A stretch of 64,000 nucleotides of DNA from NCBI RefSeq assembly GCF_035270045.1, contig NZ_DATFIP010000002.1, positions 50,966 through 114,965 of the forward strand. The letters are read 5' to 3'. Both the position numbers and the translations under genes were made by a program. Position 1 is the stretch's first letter; each line of letters begins with the position of its first letter. Below, in pieces: positions 40,956-50,032 of the stretch. This DNA comes from Salibaculum sp035270045 (GTDB taxonomy: Bacteria > Pseudomonadota > Alphaproteobacteria > Rhodobacterales > Rhodobacteraceae). Under the pieces are notes generated by a model. That model was not told where the DNA came from. It was given only the letters and a program-made list of their open reading frames with translations, and searched no databases.

Positions 40956-42059
40956 CTATTGTACAACAAAGTCCGCATGCAGGGCCCCAGCGGCCTTTAT
41001 GCTCTTGAGGATGTCAATCATGTCCCGAGGCGCGACGCCCAGCGCGTTGAGCCCCGCGACGACCTCGGAAAGCGAGGTGCCCGCTGGCACCTCGGCCATG
41101 GCCAGCCCGGGATCCTCCTCGATCTGGGCGTTCGTGCGCGGCACAACCACCGTTTCGCCCGGGGCGAAAGGGTTTGGTTGTGCCACCTGCGGCGCCTCCT
41201 CGATGCGCAGTGTCAGATTGCCCTGGCTGACGGCCACGCGCGAGATTCGCACATCCTCGCCCATGACGATCGTTCCGGATCGCTGATCGACGACGACGCG
41301 GGCACGACGCTCGGGTTCGACCAGTATGTTCTCGACCCGCACCAGAGCATGGGCAGGCGAGGTCGCCCCGGTCGCGTCGATGTCAAGTCGCACGGTCCCC
41401 GCGTCCAGCATCGTTGCAACGCCCCGGCCAAAGTTGCTGTTGATCGCCGCCTCGATCCGGGCCGCCGTGGTGAAGTCAGGCGTACGCAGGGCCAGCCGGA
41501 TGATCTTGAGACCGGCAAACTGGAAATCGACCTCACGCTCTACCGTCGCACCGCTGGGGATGGTTCCCGAGGTGGGCACCCCCTGTACTACCGTGGCTGC
41601 CTCACCTTCGGCCGAAGCACCACCGGCGATGATCGTACCCTGGGCGACCGCGTAGATTTCACCATCAGCGGCATTGAGCGGGGTCATGACAAGAGTTCCC
41701 CCAAGCAGGCTGTCCGCGTCCCCGATGGCAGAAACGGTAACGTCAATGGAACTGCCCGCCCGGGCAAAGGGCGGAAGGCTGGCTGTTACCAGAACGGCCG
41801 CAACGTTGTTCGGTCGGAACTGTTCACCGGTCACGTTGACACCCAGGCGTTCGAGGATGTTCGACATGATTTCCTCGGTGAAAGGGGAGTTGCGCAGCCC
41901 GTCCCCGGTGCCGTTCAGGCCGACGACCAACCCGTATCCAACAAGATCGTTCGAGCGCACACCATCGAATTCCACCAGGTCCTTGAGACGGACAGGAGTT
42001 GCGCCGGCCAACGACGCCCACGTGGCAAGTGCGAGGATCATGGCAAGAAGGCGGGTCAA
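40956..42059 (-). CDS. flgI: Flagellar P-ring protein FlgI
   Basis: A 367-residue periplasmic ring protein with a signal peptide ending near ATWASLAGA. VRSNDLVGYGLVVGLNGTGD, PNNVAAVLVTASLPPFARAG and GTLVMTPLNAADGEIYAVAQG, each in part, are characteristic, and the end has LNALGVAPRDMIDILKSIKAAGAL. It forms the P ring around the rod with the help of FlgA. It overlaps flgL by 4 bases and ends the minus-strand operon flgE-flgK-flgL-flgI. Confidence 0.96.
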   Translation of the reverse strand: MTRLLAMILALATWASLAGATPVRLKDLVEFDGVRSNDLVGYGLVVGLNGTGDGLRNSPFTEEIMSNILERLGVNVTGEQFRPNNVAAVLVTASLPPFARAGSSIDVTVSAIGDADSLLGGTLVMTPLNAADGEIYAVAQGTIIAGGASAEGEAATVVQGVPTSGTIPSGATVEREVDFQFAGLKIIRLALRTPDFTTAARIEAAINSNFGRGVATMLDAGTVRLDIDATGATSPAHALVRVENILVEPERRARVVVDQRSGTIVMGEDVRISRVAVSQGNLTLRIEEAPQVAQPNPFAPGETVVVPRTNAQIEEDPGLAMAEVPAGTSLSEVVAGLNALGVAPRDMIDILKSIKAAGALHADFVVQ

Positions 42060-43072
42060 CGAAGATACTCCGTCAGGGACAGGCGCGACAGGCGCGCGGT
42101 CAGCGTATAGTGGGTCTCGAGTTGCAACTGGACCTCTTGCAAGTTCGATGCGGTTTCATAGGGATCGGCCGCGCTCATGTCGTTACGGGCGATTTCCAGC
42201 GCGGTCTCACGCGCGGAGAGACGTGCTGAGGCCTCTTCGACCCGCGCTTCGGCTGATCCGACGGAGGCGCGGAGCTGAACCAAGTTCCCCGCGCCGGCGA
42301 TGAGGGCCTCGCCGGCATGTCGCAAGAGGCCAGCGCGCTCCGTATCGGAGAGGCTCAGACCGGCATCCTCGGCAATAGTCCCCAGGGCCGCCGCCTTGAG
42401 CGCTCCCCGGATCGCCGGATGGTCCGCCCGGGCCTCGATCTCGAGCGCCGTCCCTTCGCTCATGGGCCGCGACAGGTTTGTGGTCATGCTTCCGCCATAG
42501 GCCGTTGTCATGAAACCCCCGGACGTCGTGTCGAACCAGTCATCAACGGCGGCAATGACCCCGTCCGCATCGACTGCCCCGGACGCCGCGGCCAGGATGG
42601 CGTCGAGCATGTCGGAAGCGGGCGGCAAGGGGGTCTTGTCCGGCTCTGCCCCGGCCAGCACCGAATGGTCGGCGAGGCGCGTGTTCAAGGCGCTGACCAT
42701 GCCCTCGAAGGCTGTGCGGGCCTCGATCGCGGCGGTTGCCCGGTGCGTCGGGCCCGACTGCGGCGAGACGGTCAAGAGTGTCTCGCCCGCCGTTGCCCCC
42801 GCATCCTGCACAGCGCCCAGTGCGGTCTGCATGACCGAGAGCATGTTGGCGGTTTCGTCCAGCGACCGCCCCCGGGACGCCAGGAGATCGAGGTGGCGTC
42901 CGGCGTCGAGGTAGCGCTGCTGGTCGCCCCCCAAGTGGGTCGTCAGATCGGCGATGCGCCCGGTCGCAAGTTCTTGCGCCAAGGTATTGAGCCGCTCCTT
43001 GAGCTGGCTGTTGTGCCGCACGGAAACGAGGTGCTGGCTGAGATCACCGATTGTCGTCAGGCCCATCTTCAA
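42056..43072 (-). CDS. flgL: Hook-filament junction protein FlgL
   Basis: A 338-residue flagellin-like protein that joins the FlgK layer to the filament. The N-terminus has GLTTIGDLSQHLVSVRHN and LNTLAQELATGRIADL (a flagellin-type LS-E-L-ATG segment), and the C-terminal helix has EIARNDMSAADPYETASNLQEVQLQLE, in parts. It is exported, probably with the FlgN-like chaperone. The start may be this ATG or the ATG two codons later. It overlaps flgK by 4 and flgI by 4 bases. Confidence 0.85.
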   Translation of the reverse strand: MKMGLTTIGDLSQHLVSVRHNSQLKERLNTLAQELATGRIADLTTHLGGDQQRYLDAGRHLDLLASRGRSLDETANMLSVMQTALGAVQDAGATAGETLLTVSPQSGPTHRATAAIEARTAFEGMVSALNTRLADHSVLAGAEPDKTPLPPASDMLDAILAAASGAVDADGVIAAVDDWFDTTSGGFMTTAYGGSMTTNLSRPMSEGTALEIEARADHPAIRGALKAAALGTIAEDAGLSLSDTERAGLLRHAGEALIAGAGNLVQLRASVGSAEARVEEASARLSARETALEIARNDMSAADPYETASNLQEVQLQLETHYTLTARLSRLSLTEYLR

Positions 43073-44514
43073 AGCTCCATCAGGCGGTCGATCATGGCTT
43101 CGACGGTCTGAACCAGCCGTGCGTTCGCTGCATAGGCTTGTTCTACGCGCAGAAGCATCTGCATTTCGTGGTCGGTATCCACGCCGGTCATCGCCTCGGC
43201 CTCGGCCAGAGTCGCCTGACGGGCATTGGTGAAGCCAAGCTCTTGGTCGGCCTCCACGCGCGCTTGGCCGATGCTCGACTGGATGTCGGCAAAATGGCCG
43301 GCAACACTGCGAGACGATCCACTGCCGCCAATGGGCTGACTGGATGAAAGTGCCGCGCCAGTGGCCAGCAAGAGGGTGCTATCGCCCGCCGCGCCCGGCG
43401 CGGGTGCATTCAGACCGTCTCGCAGCCGCCGGGTATCGCCATTGCGGGCCGGGTCTACAGCGGTGTTTACCTCGATGCGTCCAGCCAGCCCGGTGGTGTT
43501 CAGAGGATCAAGGGGTTGACCGGCATCGGTAAAGAGCCCCGCATCCATCGGGCCGAGGGTCGGATCGACGGAACCGCCCTGCATGCGTTGAATGAGATGG
43601 GCGGCCGCATGGTCAAGCTTTTGCTGTGCCGCGACCAATGTGTCGTCACGTGCCACGAACGCCGCGCCAAGGCTCCCGCCGGCGAGCTTGCCAAGGCCGT
43701 CGGCAGCGATGGGAACACCGTCGACGGAAATGCCGACCAGGCCGCCGCTTGACAGGGTCATGTCGGCAGTGACAACCGGCGTATGGGCAAAGTCGAACCG
43801 CTTGGCCGGGCCATCGACCAGCATCTCGCCGCCGGGTGTCATCAGGGCAATGCGGCCATCGGGGCGCGCCAGCTCACGCATCGGAACGATGCCGGACACT
43901 TGGTCGATCACCCTCTGGCGTTGGTCCATCAGCGCCGAGGAGTCGGCCCCGACGTTGAGGCTGTTGGCGATATCTCCGTTCAGTCGTTCGACCTGTTCGA
44001 GCGCGGTGTTAAGCTGATCCACTTGGGCAGCAATATCGGCATCCGCCCGGCGGCGCAGCGACTGTACCCGGTCCGTGGCCGTATTCAGCGCTCCGGCCAG
44101 GTCCTGCGCCCGATTTTGCACCTGGTCGAGGCGCAGGGACGAAGACGGGTCGGTCGCGGCATCTAAGAGCGATTGTTCGAGCACCGTGACACGGCTGGAC
44201 AGCGCATCCTGCTGACCCGGTGCGCCGAAGATCGCTTCGAGCCTGACGTGCAGGTCGACCGTGGCCCCCGCGCCCGAAACCGCGGCATCGGCAAGACGCC
44301 GGTCCCCGATCACGGCCTTGTCAACTACCCGTGTCACCTGGCCGATCTGCACGCCACTCCCCCGCCCGCCGATGGATGCGGCGTTCAAGTCCAGTTGGCG
44401 TCGGCCATAACCTTCGGTCAGCGCGTTGGACACGTTCGAGGAAACGACCTCGGCAAGTCGGCTTGCCGCATTCATGCCGCCGACCGCGTTGGACAGGGTA
44501 TGTGACAGGCTCAT
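43069..44514 (-). CDS. flgK: Hook-filament junction protein FlgK
   Basis: A 481-residue exported protein at the hook end. The N-terminus MSLSHTLSNAVGGMNAASR and VVSSNVSNALTEGYGRRQLDL match the FlgK rod-like motif, and ADSSALMDQRQRVIDQVSGIV is a FlgK signature. The C-terminus has MTGVDTDHEMQMLLRVEQAYAANARLVQTV, in part, the shared axial helix. It starts 21 bases after flgE and overlaps flgL by 4. Confidence 0.94.
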   Translation of the reverse strand: MSLSHTLSNAVGGMNAASRLAEVVSSNVSNALTEGYGRRQLDLNAASIGGRGSGVQIGQVTRVVDKAVIGDRRLADAAVSGAGATVDLHVRLEAIFGAPGQQDALSSRVTVLEQSLLDAATDPSSSLRLDQVQNRAQDLAGALNTATDRVQSLRRRADADIAAQVDQLNTALEQVERLNGDIANSLNVGADSSALMDQRQRVIDQVSGIVPMRELARPDGRIALMTPGGEMLVDGPAKRFDFAHTPVVTADMTLSSGGLVGISVDGVPIAADGLGKLAGGSLGAAFVARDDTLVAAQQKLDHAAAHLIQRMQGGSVDPTLGPMDAGLFTDAGQPLDPLNTTGLAGRIEVNTAVDPARNGDTRRLRDGLNAPAPGAAGDSTLLLATGAALSSSQPIGGSGSSRSVAGHFADIQSSIGQARVEADQELGFTNARQATLAEAEAMTGVDTDHEMQMLLRVEQAYAANARLVQTVEAMIDRLMEL

Positions 44515-44535
44515 GCCGGGACCTCCACCATCAGT

Positions 44536-45834
44536 TTACCGCTTTATGTTCGTCGTTTCCTGGAGCATTTCATCGACCGTCTGGATGACCTTGGCGTTGG
44601 AAGAATAAGCCCGCTGGGTCTGGATCAGTTGGGTCAGTTCCCCGGCCACATCGGTGGCCGATTCCTCGCGCGCGAAGCTGACCACGTCACCCGTGGGTCC
44701 ATCGCCCGCATCCCACAGGAAGAACGGTCCGCTGTCGGGCGTGACGGTGTAACTCTGGTGGTCCTGGGTCAGCAGACCATTGGGATTGGGGACATCCACC
44801 AGCGGGACCTTGTAGATCAGCCGGGACATACCGTTGTCGAAATAGGCATGGACATTGCCGGTCGGATCGACCTCGACCGAGGTCATATTGCCTACCGGCG
44901 AGCCGTCCTTGGAAATCGAGACGGGCGCGAATGCATCGGAAAGCTGGGTCAATCCGCCCGGATCGCCCAGCGTACCGATATCGATATCGATGGGCCCGCC
45001 ATCGACGTTGACCTGGACCGTGCCGGCGGCGGCGTCGTAGGGTCCGCCGCTGACATCGGCAACCGACAAAAGCCGCCCTCCCTGCCCCCGCGTATCATCG
45101 AAGGACAAGGTGTATTCGCCGACAACCGCCCCGCCGGAGGCGCTGTCTTCGAGGATCATTGTCCACTGGTTGGAAGCACCGGCACCCGGCACCGTCGGCA
45201 CGAATGTGATCGAGAGGCTTTCGGACTTGCCCAGGTTGTCGAAATACTCGACCGAAAGCTCCTGCGTGGCACCGGGCGCACCGGCCTCGGTCTCGGTGGC
45301 GGGCAGGTTCATCGCCAGGTCTATGGCGGTCGTGGCATTGCCGAAGAACTGGTTCGAATTGATCTGAACAGGTTCCAGGCCACCGGTGGTATCCCGGGGG
45401 TAGGTTGGCACTGTGCCGTCGGGATTCGCGGCCCAGCCCATCAGGGTCAACCCGCTGGAGGTGGTCAGGTAGCCGTCGGCATCGGGGCGGAAGGACCCGG
45501 TCGAGGCCAGCTTGAACGGCAAGTCCCCGCCGGCGCCTATGGCCGAGGAATCCGACACCGGCAGCATGCCGCGACCGCGCACGGCCAGGTCCGTCGCGTT
45601 TTCGGTCGAAACCAGGGGGCCGCGCTCGTCTATCAGGCGCTGGGTGGTGGCCCGAACACCGCCTGCGGAATAGCTTCCAAGGCCGCTGTCGATGACCATG
45701 GAATGGAAATCCGTAACGGCGCGCTTGTACCCGTATGTCGAGGAATTCGCGATATTGTCCGAGATGGTCGCCAATTTGCTGGCATTCGCGGCCAACCCGG
45801 CGACACCGGCATTGAGCGAGGAGGAGATTGTCAT
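44536..45834 (-). CDS. flgE: Flagellar hook protein FlgE
   Basis: A 432-residue exported hook subunit. The N-terminus has LNAGVAGLAANASKLATISDN, NIANSSTYGYKRAVTDF and the Gly/Ser-rich SYSAGGVRATT segment; the end has QLIQTQRAYSSNAKVIQTVDEM. The middle is a variable D2-type domain. It leads flgE-flgK-flgL-flgI. A CtrA-like box is 63 bases upstream of the ATG. Length is normal. Confidence 0.94.
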   Translation of the reverse strand: MTISSSLNAGVAGLAANASKLATISDNIANSSTYGYKRAVTDFHSMVIDSGLGSYSAGGVRATTQRLIDERGPLVSTENATDLAVRGRGMLPVSDSSAIGAGGDLPFKLASTGSFRPDADGYLTTSSGLTLMGWAANPDGTVPTYPRDTTGGLEPVQINSNQFFGNATTAIDLAMNLPATETEAGAPGATQELSVEYFDNLGKSESLSITFVPTVPGAGASNQWTMILEDSASGGAVVGEYTLSFDDTRGQGGRLLSVADVSGGPYDAAAGTVQVNVDGGPIDIDIGTLGDPGGLTQLSDAFAPVSISKDGSPVGNMTSVEVDPTGNVHAYFDNGMSRLIYKVPLVDVPNPNGLLTQDHQSYTVTPDSGPFFLWDAGDGPTGDVVSFAREESATDVAGELTQLIQTQRAYSSNAKVIQTVDEMLQETTNIKR

Positions 45835-45896
45835 CTTATTGGCCTTTCTGTCACAAAACGCACATGCGGTCTGATCCCTTCCTACCGCCCTGGCGA

Positions 45897-45911
45897 TTAA
45901 CGGCAGGCTAA
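45897..45911. promoter_or_regulatory. CtrA-like box upstream of flgE
   Basis: TTAA-N7-CTAA, 7 of 8 positions of TTAA-N7-TTAA, in the 107-base gap between flgE and motB, 63 bases before the flgE start. Confidence 0.5.
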
Positions 45912-45941
45912 CGTCTAAAATGCGATGCGGTTCGCCAGGCC

Positions 45942-46766
45942 CTATCGCCCTCGCAGGAGCGTGATCTCGATCCGGTCATTGCGGATAGCCGAGCCATCGG
46001 CCGTTGCCGGTTCGCGGTTGGCATGCCCCGTCAGCCGCGCCATCCGTTCCTCGTCCAGGCCAGCGGAAACGAGGCGCGCACGCACCGCTTCGGCTCGGCC
46101 GGCAGAGATGTTCCAGACGGGATTGTCCGCCAGGACCAGCGGCTGGGTCCGGACATGCCCGTCGATGGCGATCGGGTTTCTGACCATTTCGAAAACCGGC
46201 GCGAAGCTGGTCAGCAGTTCGATCATCACGCGAGTGGGTTCGCTCGTGTTGCCCCGGAAGATCGGCGCGCCCTCGCGCGCGAAAATCTCGACGATCAGCC
46301 CTTCGTCCGTCACCCGGGTCACGACGTGGCGCAACGCTTCCATCTGGAGCAGGCTTTCGCCGCCCACACCCATGAGCTTCCGCTCGACCTCGCGCAGGAC
46401 CGCGACCTCGGCAGCGGCTTCGGCGGCCAATTGATGTCCCTGAACGCGCAGGCCAGCGGCCTGCCCGGTCCCGTTCCGGGCAAGCGCCTGGTCCGACATG
46501 ATGCTGTCTCCACCGAACATGTCGGCCCCGCCGCCTGACACGCGGTTGACCGGCACGGTGGGTGAGAAATAGTCCGCGATACCCTTGCGTTGCTGTTCGG
46601 TAGTTGCGTTGAGAAGCCACATCAGCAGGAAAAAAGCCATCATGGCCGTCACAAAATCCGCGTAGGCGACCTTCCAGGCACCGCCGTGATGGGCATCGCT
46701 CGCGACGACCTTCTTGCGTTTCACAATAATCGGCGCGTTGGACTTGTCGCCCATGACCTCACCCAT
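45942..46766 (-). CDS. motB: Flagellar motor stator protein MotB
   Basis: A 274-residue protein with one membrane helix (AYADFVTAMMAFFLLMWLL) containing the proton-carrying Asp at residue 37 (33 if the ATG four codons later is used). The GGAWKVAYADFVTAM start is typical of MotB. A periplasmic plug region and an OmpA-like peptidoglycan-binding domain follow (VTDEGLIVEIFAREGAPIF, IDGHVRTQPL, NISAGRAEAVRARL). It anchors MotA to the wall. It lies apart from motA, downstream of the methyltransferase trio on the same strand (64 bases). Confidence 0.95.
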   Translation of the reverse strand: MGEVMGDKSNAPIIVKRKKVVASDAHHGGAWKVAYADFVTAMMAFFLLMWLLNATTEQQRKGIADYFSPTVPVNRVSGGGADMFGGDSIMSDQALARNGTGQAAGLRVQGHQLAAEAAAEVAVLREVERKLMGVGGESLLQMEALRHVVTRVTDEGLIVEIFAREGAPIFRGNTSEPTRVMIELLTSFAPVFEMVRNPIAIDGHVRTQPLVLADNPVWNISAGRAEAVRARLVSAGLDEERMARLTGHANREPATADGSAIRNDRIEITLLRGR

Positions 46767-46830
46767 TTTCTCACCCGCGTTCGGAGTAGCAGGGCAAAGG
46801 TGAAAACGGGCCTAACCGTTCAAATACAAC

Positions 46831-47595
46831 CTATTCCGGCACACGCTGGTAAAGCTCGTCGGGCCCGCAGAACTCGGCCAGGCGATAACCGTTGGCCCGC
46901 ATGATCTCGCTGAGCGCCAAGTCGCCGGTGTTGTTCTCGATCGACCAGAACTCGACACTGTATTTGGCGAAATCGAAGGACTCCAGCACCGGGATCTCGC
47001 TTCCTTCAATATCGAGCGAGATCAGATCGGGCGCAGTCACGCCGGTGTCTGCCATGATCCGGGCCAGCGTGCGGGTCTTGACGGAGATTCGGCGTTCCTT
47101 GTGGCGCGCGTCCGCACGCACCGTCTGGAGCACCCTTGCGTCATCGGTTTCGGCCAGGCCACTCATCTGTGTGTAGCCCTCAACAACCTCGATGAAATCC
47201 GCCTCACCCTCGGACGCGGCCACTGCGACACCATGGCAGGGACAGCGCCGCACCTCCTGCGCTTTCTGCAGTTGCGCAGGCACGGGTTCGACCAGTGCGC
47301 CCGTCCAGCCACGAAAAACCTCGAGAAAGAAAGTGTTCGACCCTGTTACGCCGTCATACCCACCAATATCCAGGAATGTGCCGCCACGTTTGCGTTGCAT
47401 CATCATGTCGATCACCAGGTCCTGACCGGCCTGCGAACTGTAGTGATAGCCTCGGTCCAACATCCGGCGGATCTCGTGCAGGCGGCGGACCATGGGCGCA
47501 CGGCGACGGGTTTTTTCGGTCTCCAGCAGGCCGGAGAGGCGACGCACCTCGGCGAAAAGGGACCGACGCGCCTCGACAAGGACATCATCGCTCAT
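46831..47595 (-). CDS. FkbM-family methyltransferase
   Basis: A 254-residue putative SAM-dependent methyltransferase. The SAM loop is GTFLDIGGYDGVTGSNTFF (near 72-90) and the later motif DLISLDIEGSEIPVLESF is the FkbM signature. FkbM enzymes O-methylate sugars or polyketides; several sit in flagellin-glycan loci. A coiled N-terminus (about 1-50) precedes the catalytic part. It overlaps the DUF6165-like gene by 4 bases and is 64 bases upstream of motB. Confidence 0.87.
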   Translation of the reverse strand: MSDDVLVEARRSLFAEVRRLSGLLETEKTRRRAPMVRRLHEIRRMLDRGYHYSSQAGQDLVIDMMMQRKRGGTFLDIGGYDGVTGSNTFFLEVFRGWTGALVEPVPAQLQKAQEVRRCPCHGVAVAASEGEADFIEVVEGYTQMSGLAETDDARVLQTVRADARHKERRISVKTRTLARIMADTGVTAPDLISLDIEGSEIPVLESFDFAKYSVEFWSIENNTGDLALSEIMRANGYRLAEFCGPDELYQRVPE

Positions 47596-47993
47596 GTCTG
47601 GGCTCCATGATCAGTGTAGGATTTCTCCTCGACCAGGTCGGATCCCAGCAAGGTGTTGATCTGTCTCTTGACTTCGGCCCGGCGATCGTTGGTCAGGTAG
47701 ACCGCACGGGCCAGTTCTATGAACGCGGGGCCGAAATCCTGGCGGGCCTCACAAGCCCGGATATCGTCCTCGATCTGCCAGAGACGAGCGTTGATGCAGT
47801 AAAGCGCCTCGTACAAGGCGGAAAGCGGAACCTCTTGAGGCAGATATGCATCGGCGGTGGCCTGCAGCGCCGCTTGCTCGTGCAGGACGTTGGCCAACTT
47901 TTCCTGGTCCGTGATGTTCTCGATTTTGAGGCGTAGGATGGTCAGCTTGTCGATCAGTTCCGCCGGGGCGGTGGGCACCATGATCCTTTCCAT
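47592..47993 (-). CDS. DUF6165-like small protein
   Basis: A 133-residue soluble helical protein. VPTAPAELIDKLTILRLKIENI and ALYCINARLWQIEDDIRACEA match what I recall as DUF6165, often found next to sugar-transfer genes; its role is unknown. The start may be this ATG or the ATG five codons in (MVPTAP). It lies 4 bases after the TPR-glycosyltransferase-like gene and overlaps the FkbM gene by 4 bases, so all three are probably one operon. Confidence 0.7.
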   Translation of the reverse strand: MERIMVPTAPAELIDKLTILRLKIENITDQEKLANVLHEQAALQATADAYLPQEVPLSALYEALYCINARLWQIEDDIRACEARQDFGPAFIELARAVYLTNDRRAEVKRQINTLLGSDLVEEKSYTDHGAQT

Positions 47994-47997
47994 CGCC

Positions 47998-49362
47998 TCA
48001 GCCTCCTGTCACCCGCTTACGCAGGGCCTTTTCGACCTTCGCGAATACGCCGTCCCAGTCAAGCGGCCTGTCCTGCCGAAACAGCCGCATGGACGGATAC
48101 CACGGCGTCGTCTCTCCTGCATGGGTATAGACCCAGAACGGATCCCAGTGAAGGATCACCCAGGTCGGAAGACCCAGAGACCCGGCGATATGCGCCGTGG
48201 CCGTATCCGAGGTGATGACCAGGTCCATCTCCTGCATCATCGCGGCGCAATCAGCGAAATCCCGGTCTGTCCCGGCAGCGTCCAGGATGAAGGCGGAACT
48301 ACCGTCCGAATGCAGGTCCTGCAACCGCGATCCTTTGTAGAGAGAGAAAAGCTGCACGCCGGGTATGTCCGCCATGGGCAGGAAGGCCCGGTGCGAAAAC
48401 GAGCGAAATACATTACCTTTGTAGGTGGCCGAACCCGACCAGACCACGCCGACCTTGAAGCGGTCGCGATAGGGTGCTGCGATCCTTCCTGCCCTGTCCC
48501 TGCTGTCAGACGGCACGGTCAGGCGCGCAGGCGGAGGTGGCGCACCGCGATCGGCGGAGCCGAAAGCCGCCATGGGCATGTCCATCAGTGGCATCCAGTT
48601 GTCAAAGCGCGCATCTCCCCGGGTCGCGGTTCCCACCCAGTCGGCCCCATCCAGATCAGCGAGCAGACGGGCGACGGGACTCTCGGCCAGGACATGCATC
48701 CTGACCCCCATTTGGGCCAGAACAGGGACGAAACGTGCAAAAAGGATCGCATCTCCGAAGCCTTGTTCAGGCAGGACCAGCAGCCTCTTGCCCGCGATGG
48801 GATCACCGTCGCGCCATTTCGGCAGGTCGAGGGTCTTCGGCGTCATTTCCGGGCTGCGCCAGCGGGCCCGATAGCTGCGGAAACCAGGGCCATACTGCCC
48901 GGCGCCAAGCTGGGCAAAGGCCAGTTGCAGCTCGATCTCGTGATTCTGGGGATACTGCAGCACCTTCGGCGCCAGATAGTCGATCGCCGCCTGGTAGTCC
49001 CCCTTGCCACGCAAGCAGCGCCCGATCATGGCATGATGCATCACCCGCGACGGGTGCTGTTCCAGCACGGCCTGCCGCAGCCGGATCGAAGCGTCGTAGT
49101 CCCCAAGGTCCGACAGGATGTTGGCGCGGTTGTTGCAGATTACGGGATCATGGGGCGCCAGTGCGTGGGCGCGATCCTGGGCACGGCGGGCCAGCTGGTG
49201 CCTGCCCTGCGTCCGCAGCAGCGCCCCGAGATTGGACCAGATGCCCGCATCGTCCGGGTGCGCCGCCAGATGGGCGACGTAGCGCGCACGCGCCGCCTCA
49301 AGCCGGCCCGCGCGGTGCAGGGCCCGGGCGGCGTCGGGGATGTTCCCGTTCTCTCCTGCCAC
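47998..49362 (-). CDS. TPR protein with glycosyltransferase-like C-terminal domain
   Basis: A 454-residue protein. The N-terminal half (about 10-140) is TPR-like: DAARALHRAGRLEAARARYV, GIWSNLGALLRTQGRHQLARRAQ and NRANILSDLGDYDASI. The C-terminal half (about 165-450) resembles glycosyltransferase family 9/41-type folds: LLVLPEQGFGDAILFARFVP, VGVVWSGSATYKGNV and the DLVITSDTATAHIAGSLGLPTWVIL motif, with the nucleotide-sugar-site region T-D-T-A-x-A-H. Proteins of this style act on flagellin or surface glycans. It leads the three-gene group upstream of motB. Acceptor and donor are unknown. Confidence 0.78.
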   Translation of the reverse strand: MAGENGNIPDAARALHRAGRLEAARARYVAHLAAHPDDAGIWSNLGALLRTQGRHQLARRAQDRAHALAPHDPVICNNRANILSDLGDYDASIRLRQAVLEQHPSRVMHHAMIGRCLRGKGDYQAAIDYLAPKVLQYPQNHEIELQLAFAQLGAGQYGPGFRSYRARWRSPEMTPKTLDLPKWRDGDPIAGKRLLVLPEQGFGDAILFARFVPVLAQMGVRMHVLAESPVARLLADLDGADWVGTATRGDARFDNWMPLMDMPMAAFGSADRGAPPPPARLTVPSDSRDRAGRIAAPYRDRFKVGVVWSGSATYKGNVFRSFSHRAFLPMADIPGVQLFSLYKGSRLQDLHSDGSSAFILDAAGTDRDFADCAAMMQEMDLVITSDTATAHIAGSLGLPTWVILHWDPFWVYTHAGETTPWYPSMRLFRQDRPLDWDGVFAKVEKALRKRVTGG

Positions 49363-49585
49363 TGGATTAGCGCCCGAGAGCCGTGCGTCGGGTCACGTCC
49401 TGCAGCTGCCAGGCGACTGGCCCGTTCATGTCACACATCCCAATCCTGACTACCCCCGCATCAAGCACTGAATCCCAAAGCGCCTGCCAAGTCAAAACGT
49501 CTTTGACCGCGCGGATCGCGGTCGCGTGACCGACACTGGCATCCCGCCAAGAATGCCCCATATCCTGTTTGAGAAAGGATCGCGC

Positions 49586-50032
49586 ATGACCGACTATCGC
49601 AAGACTCCCGACGCCATCGCCAGGCTTTCGCCAGAGCAGTATCGCGTCACCCAAGAGAACGGCACCGAGCGGCCCTGGACAGGGCCATACCTGGACAACA
49701 AGAAACCGGGTATCTATGTCGACGTGGTCTCGGGTGAACCCCTCTTCGCATCCTCGGCAAAGTATGACTCGGGCTGCGGCTGGCCCAGTTTCACCAAGCC
49801 CATCGAGCCTGAGCATGTGGCCGAACTGACGGACAACAGCCTTGGCATGGTGCGCACGGAGGTGCGCTCGGCCCATGGCGACAGTCACCTTGGCCATGTC
49901 TTTCCCGACGGTCCGTCCAGCCAGGGCGGGCTGCGCTATTGCATCAACGGCGCCGCCCTGCGTTTCATCCATCGTGACGAGATGGAAGCCAAGGGCTATG
50001 GTGCCTACCTTGACCAAGTGGAGGATATCTGA
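49586..50032 (+). CDS. msrB: Methionine-R-sulfoxide reductase MsrB
   Basis: A 148-residue enzyme that reduces methionine R-sulfoxide in proteins. The catalytic Cys119 lies in GGLRYCINGAALRF; Cys64 in DSGCGWPSF is a likely resolving Cys. The CxxC zinc pairs found in many MsrB proteins are absent. The ATG at 49586 has GAGAAAGGA before it. Its TGA overlaps the msrA ATG by one base, so the pair is co-translated. A 223-base gap separates it from the divergent glycosyltransferase-like gene; I see nothing else there. Confidence 0.95.
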   Translation: MTDYRKTPDAIARLSPEQYRVTQENGTERPWTGPYLDNKKPGIYVDVVSGEPLFASSAKYDSGCGWPSFTKPIEPEHVAELTDNSLGMVRTEVRSAHGDSHLGHVFPDGPSSQGGLRYCINGAALRFIHRDEMEAKGYGAYLDQVEDI

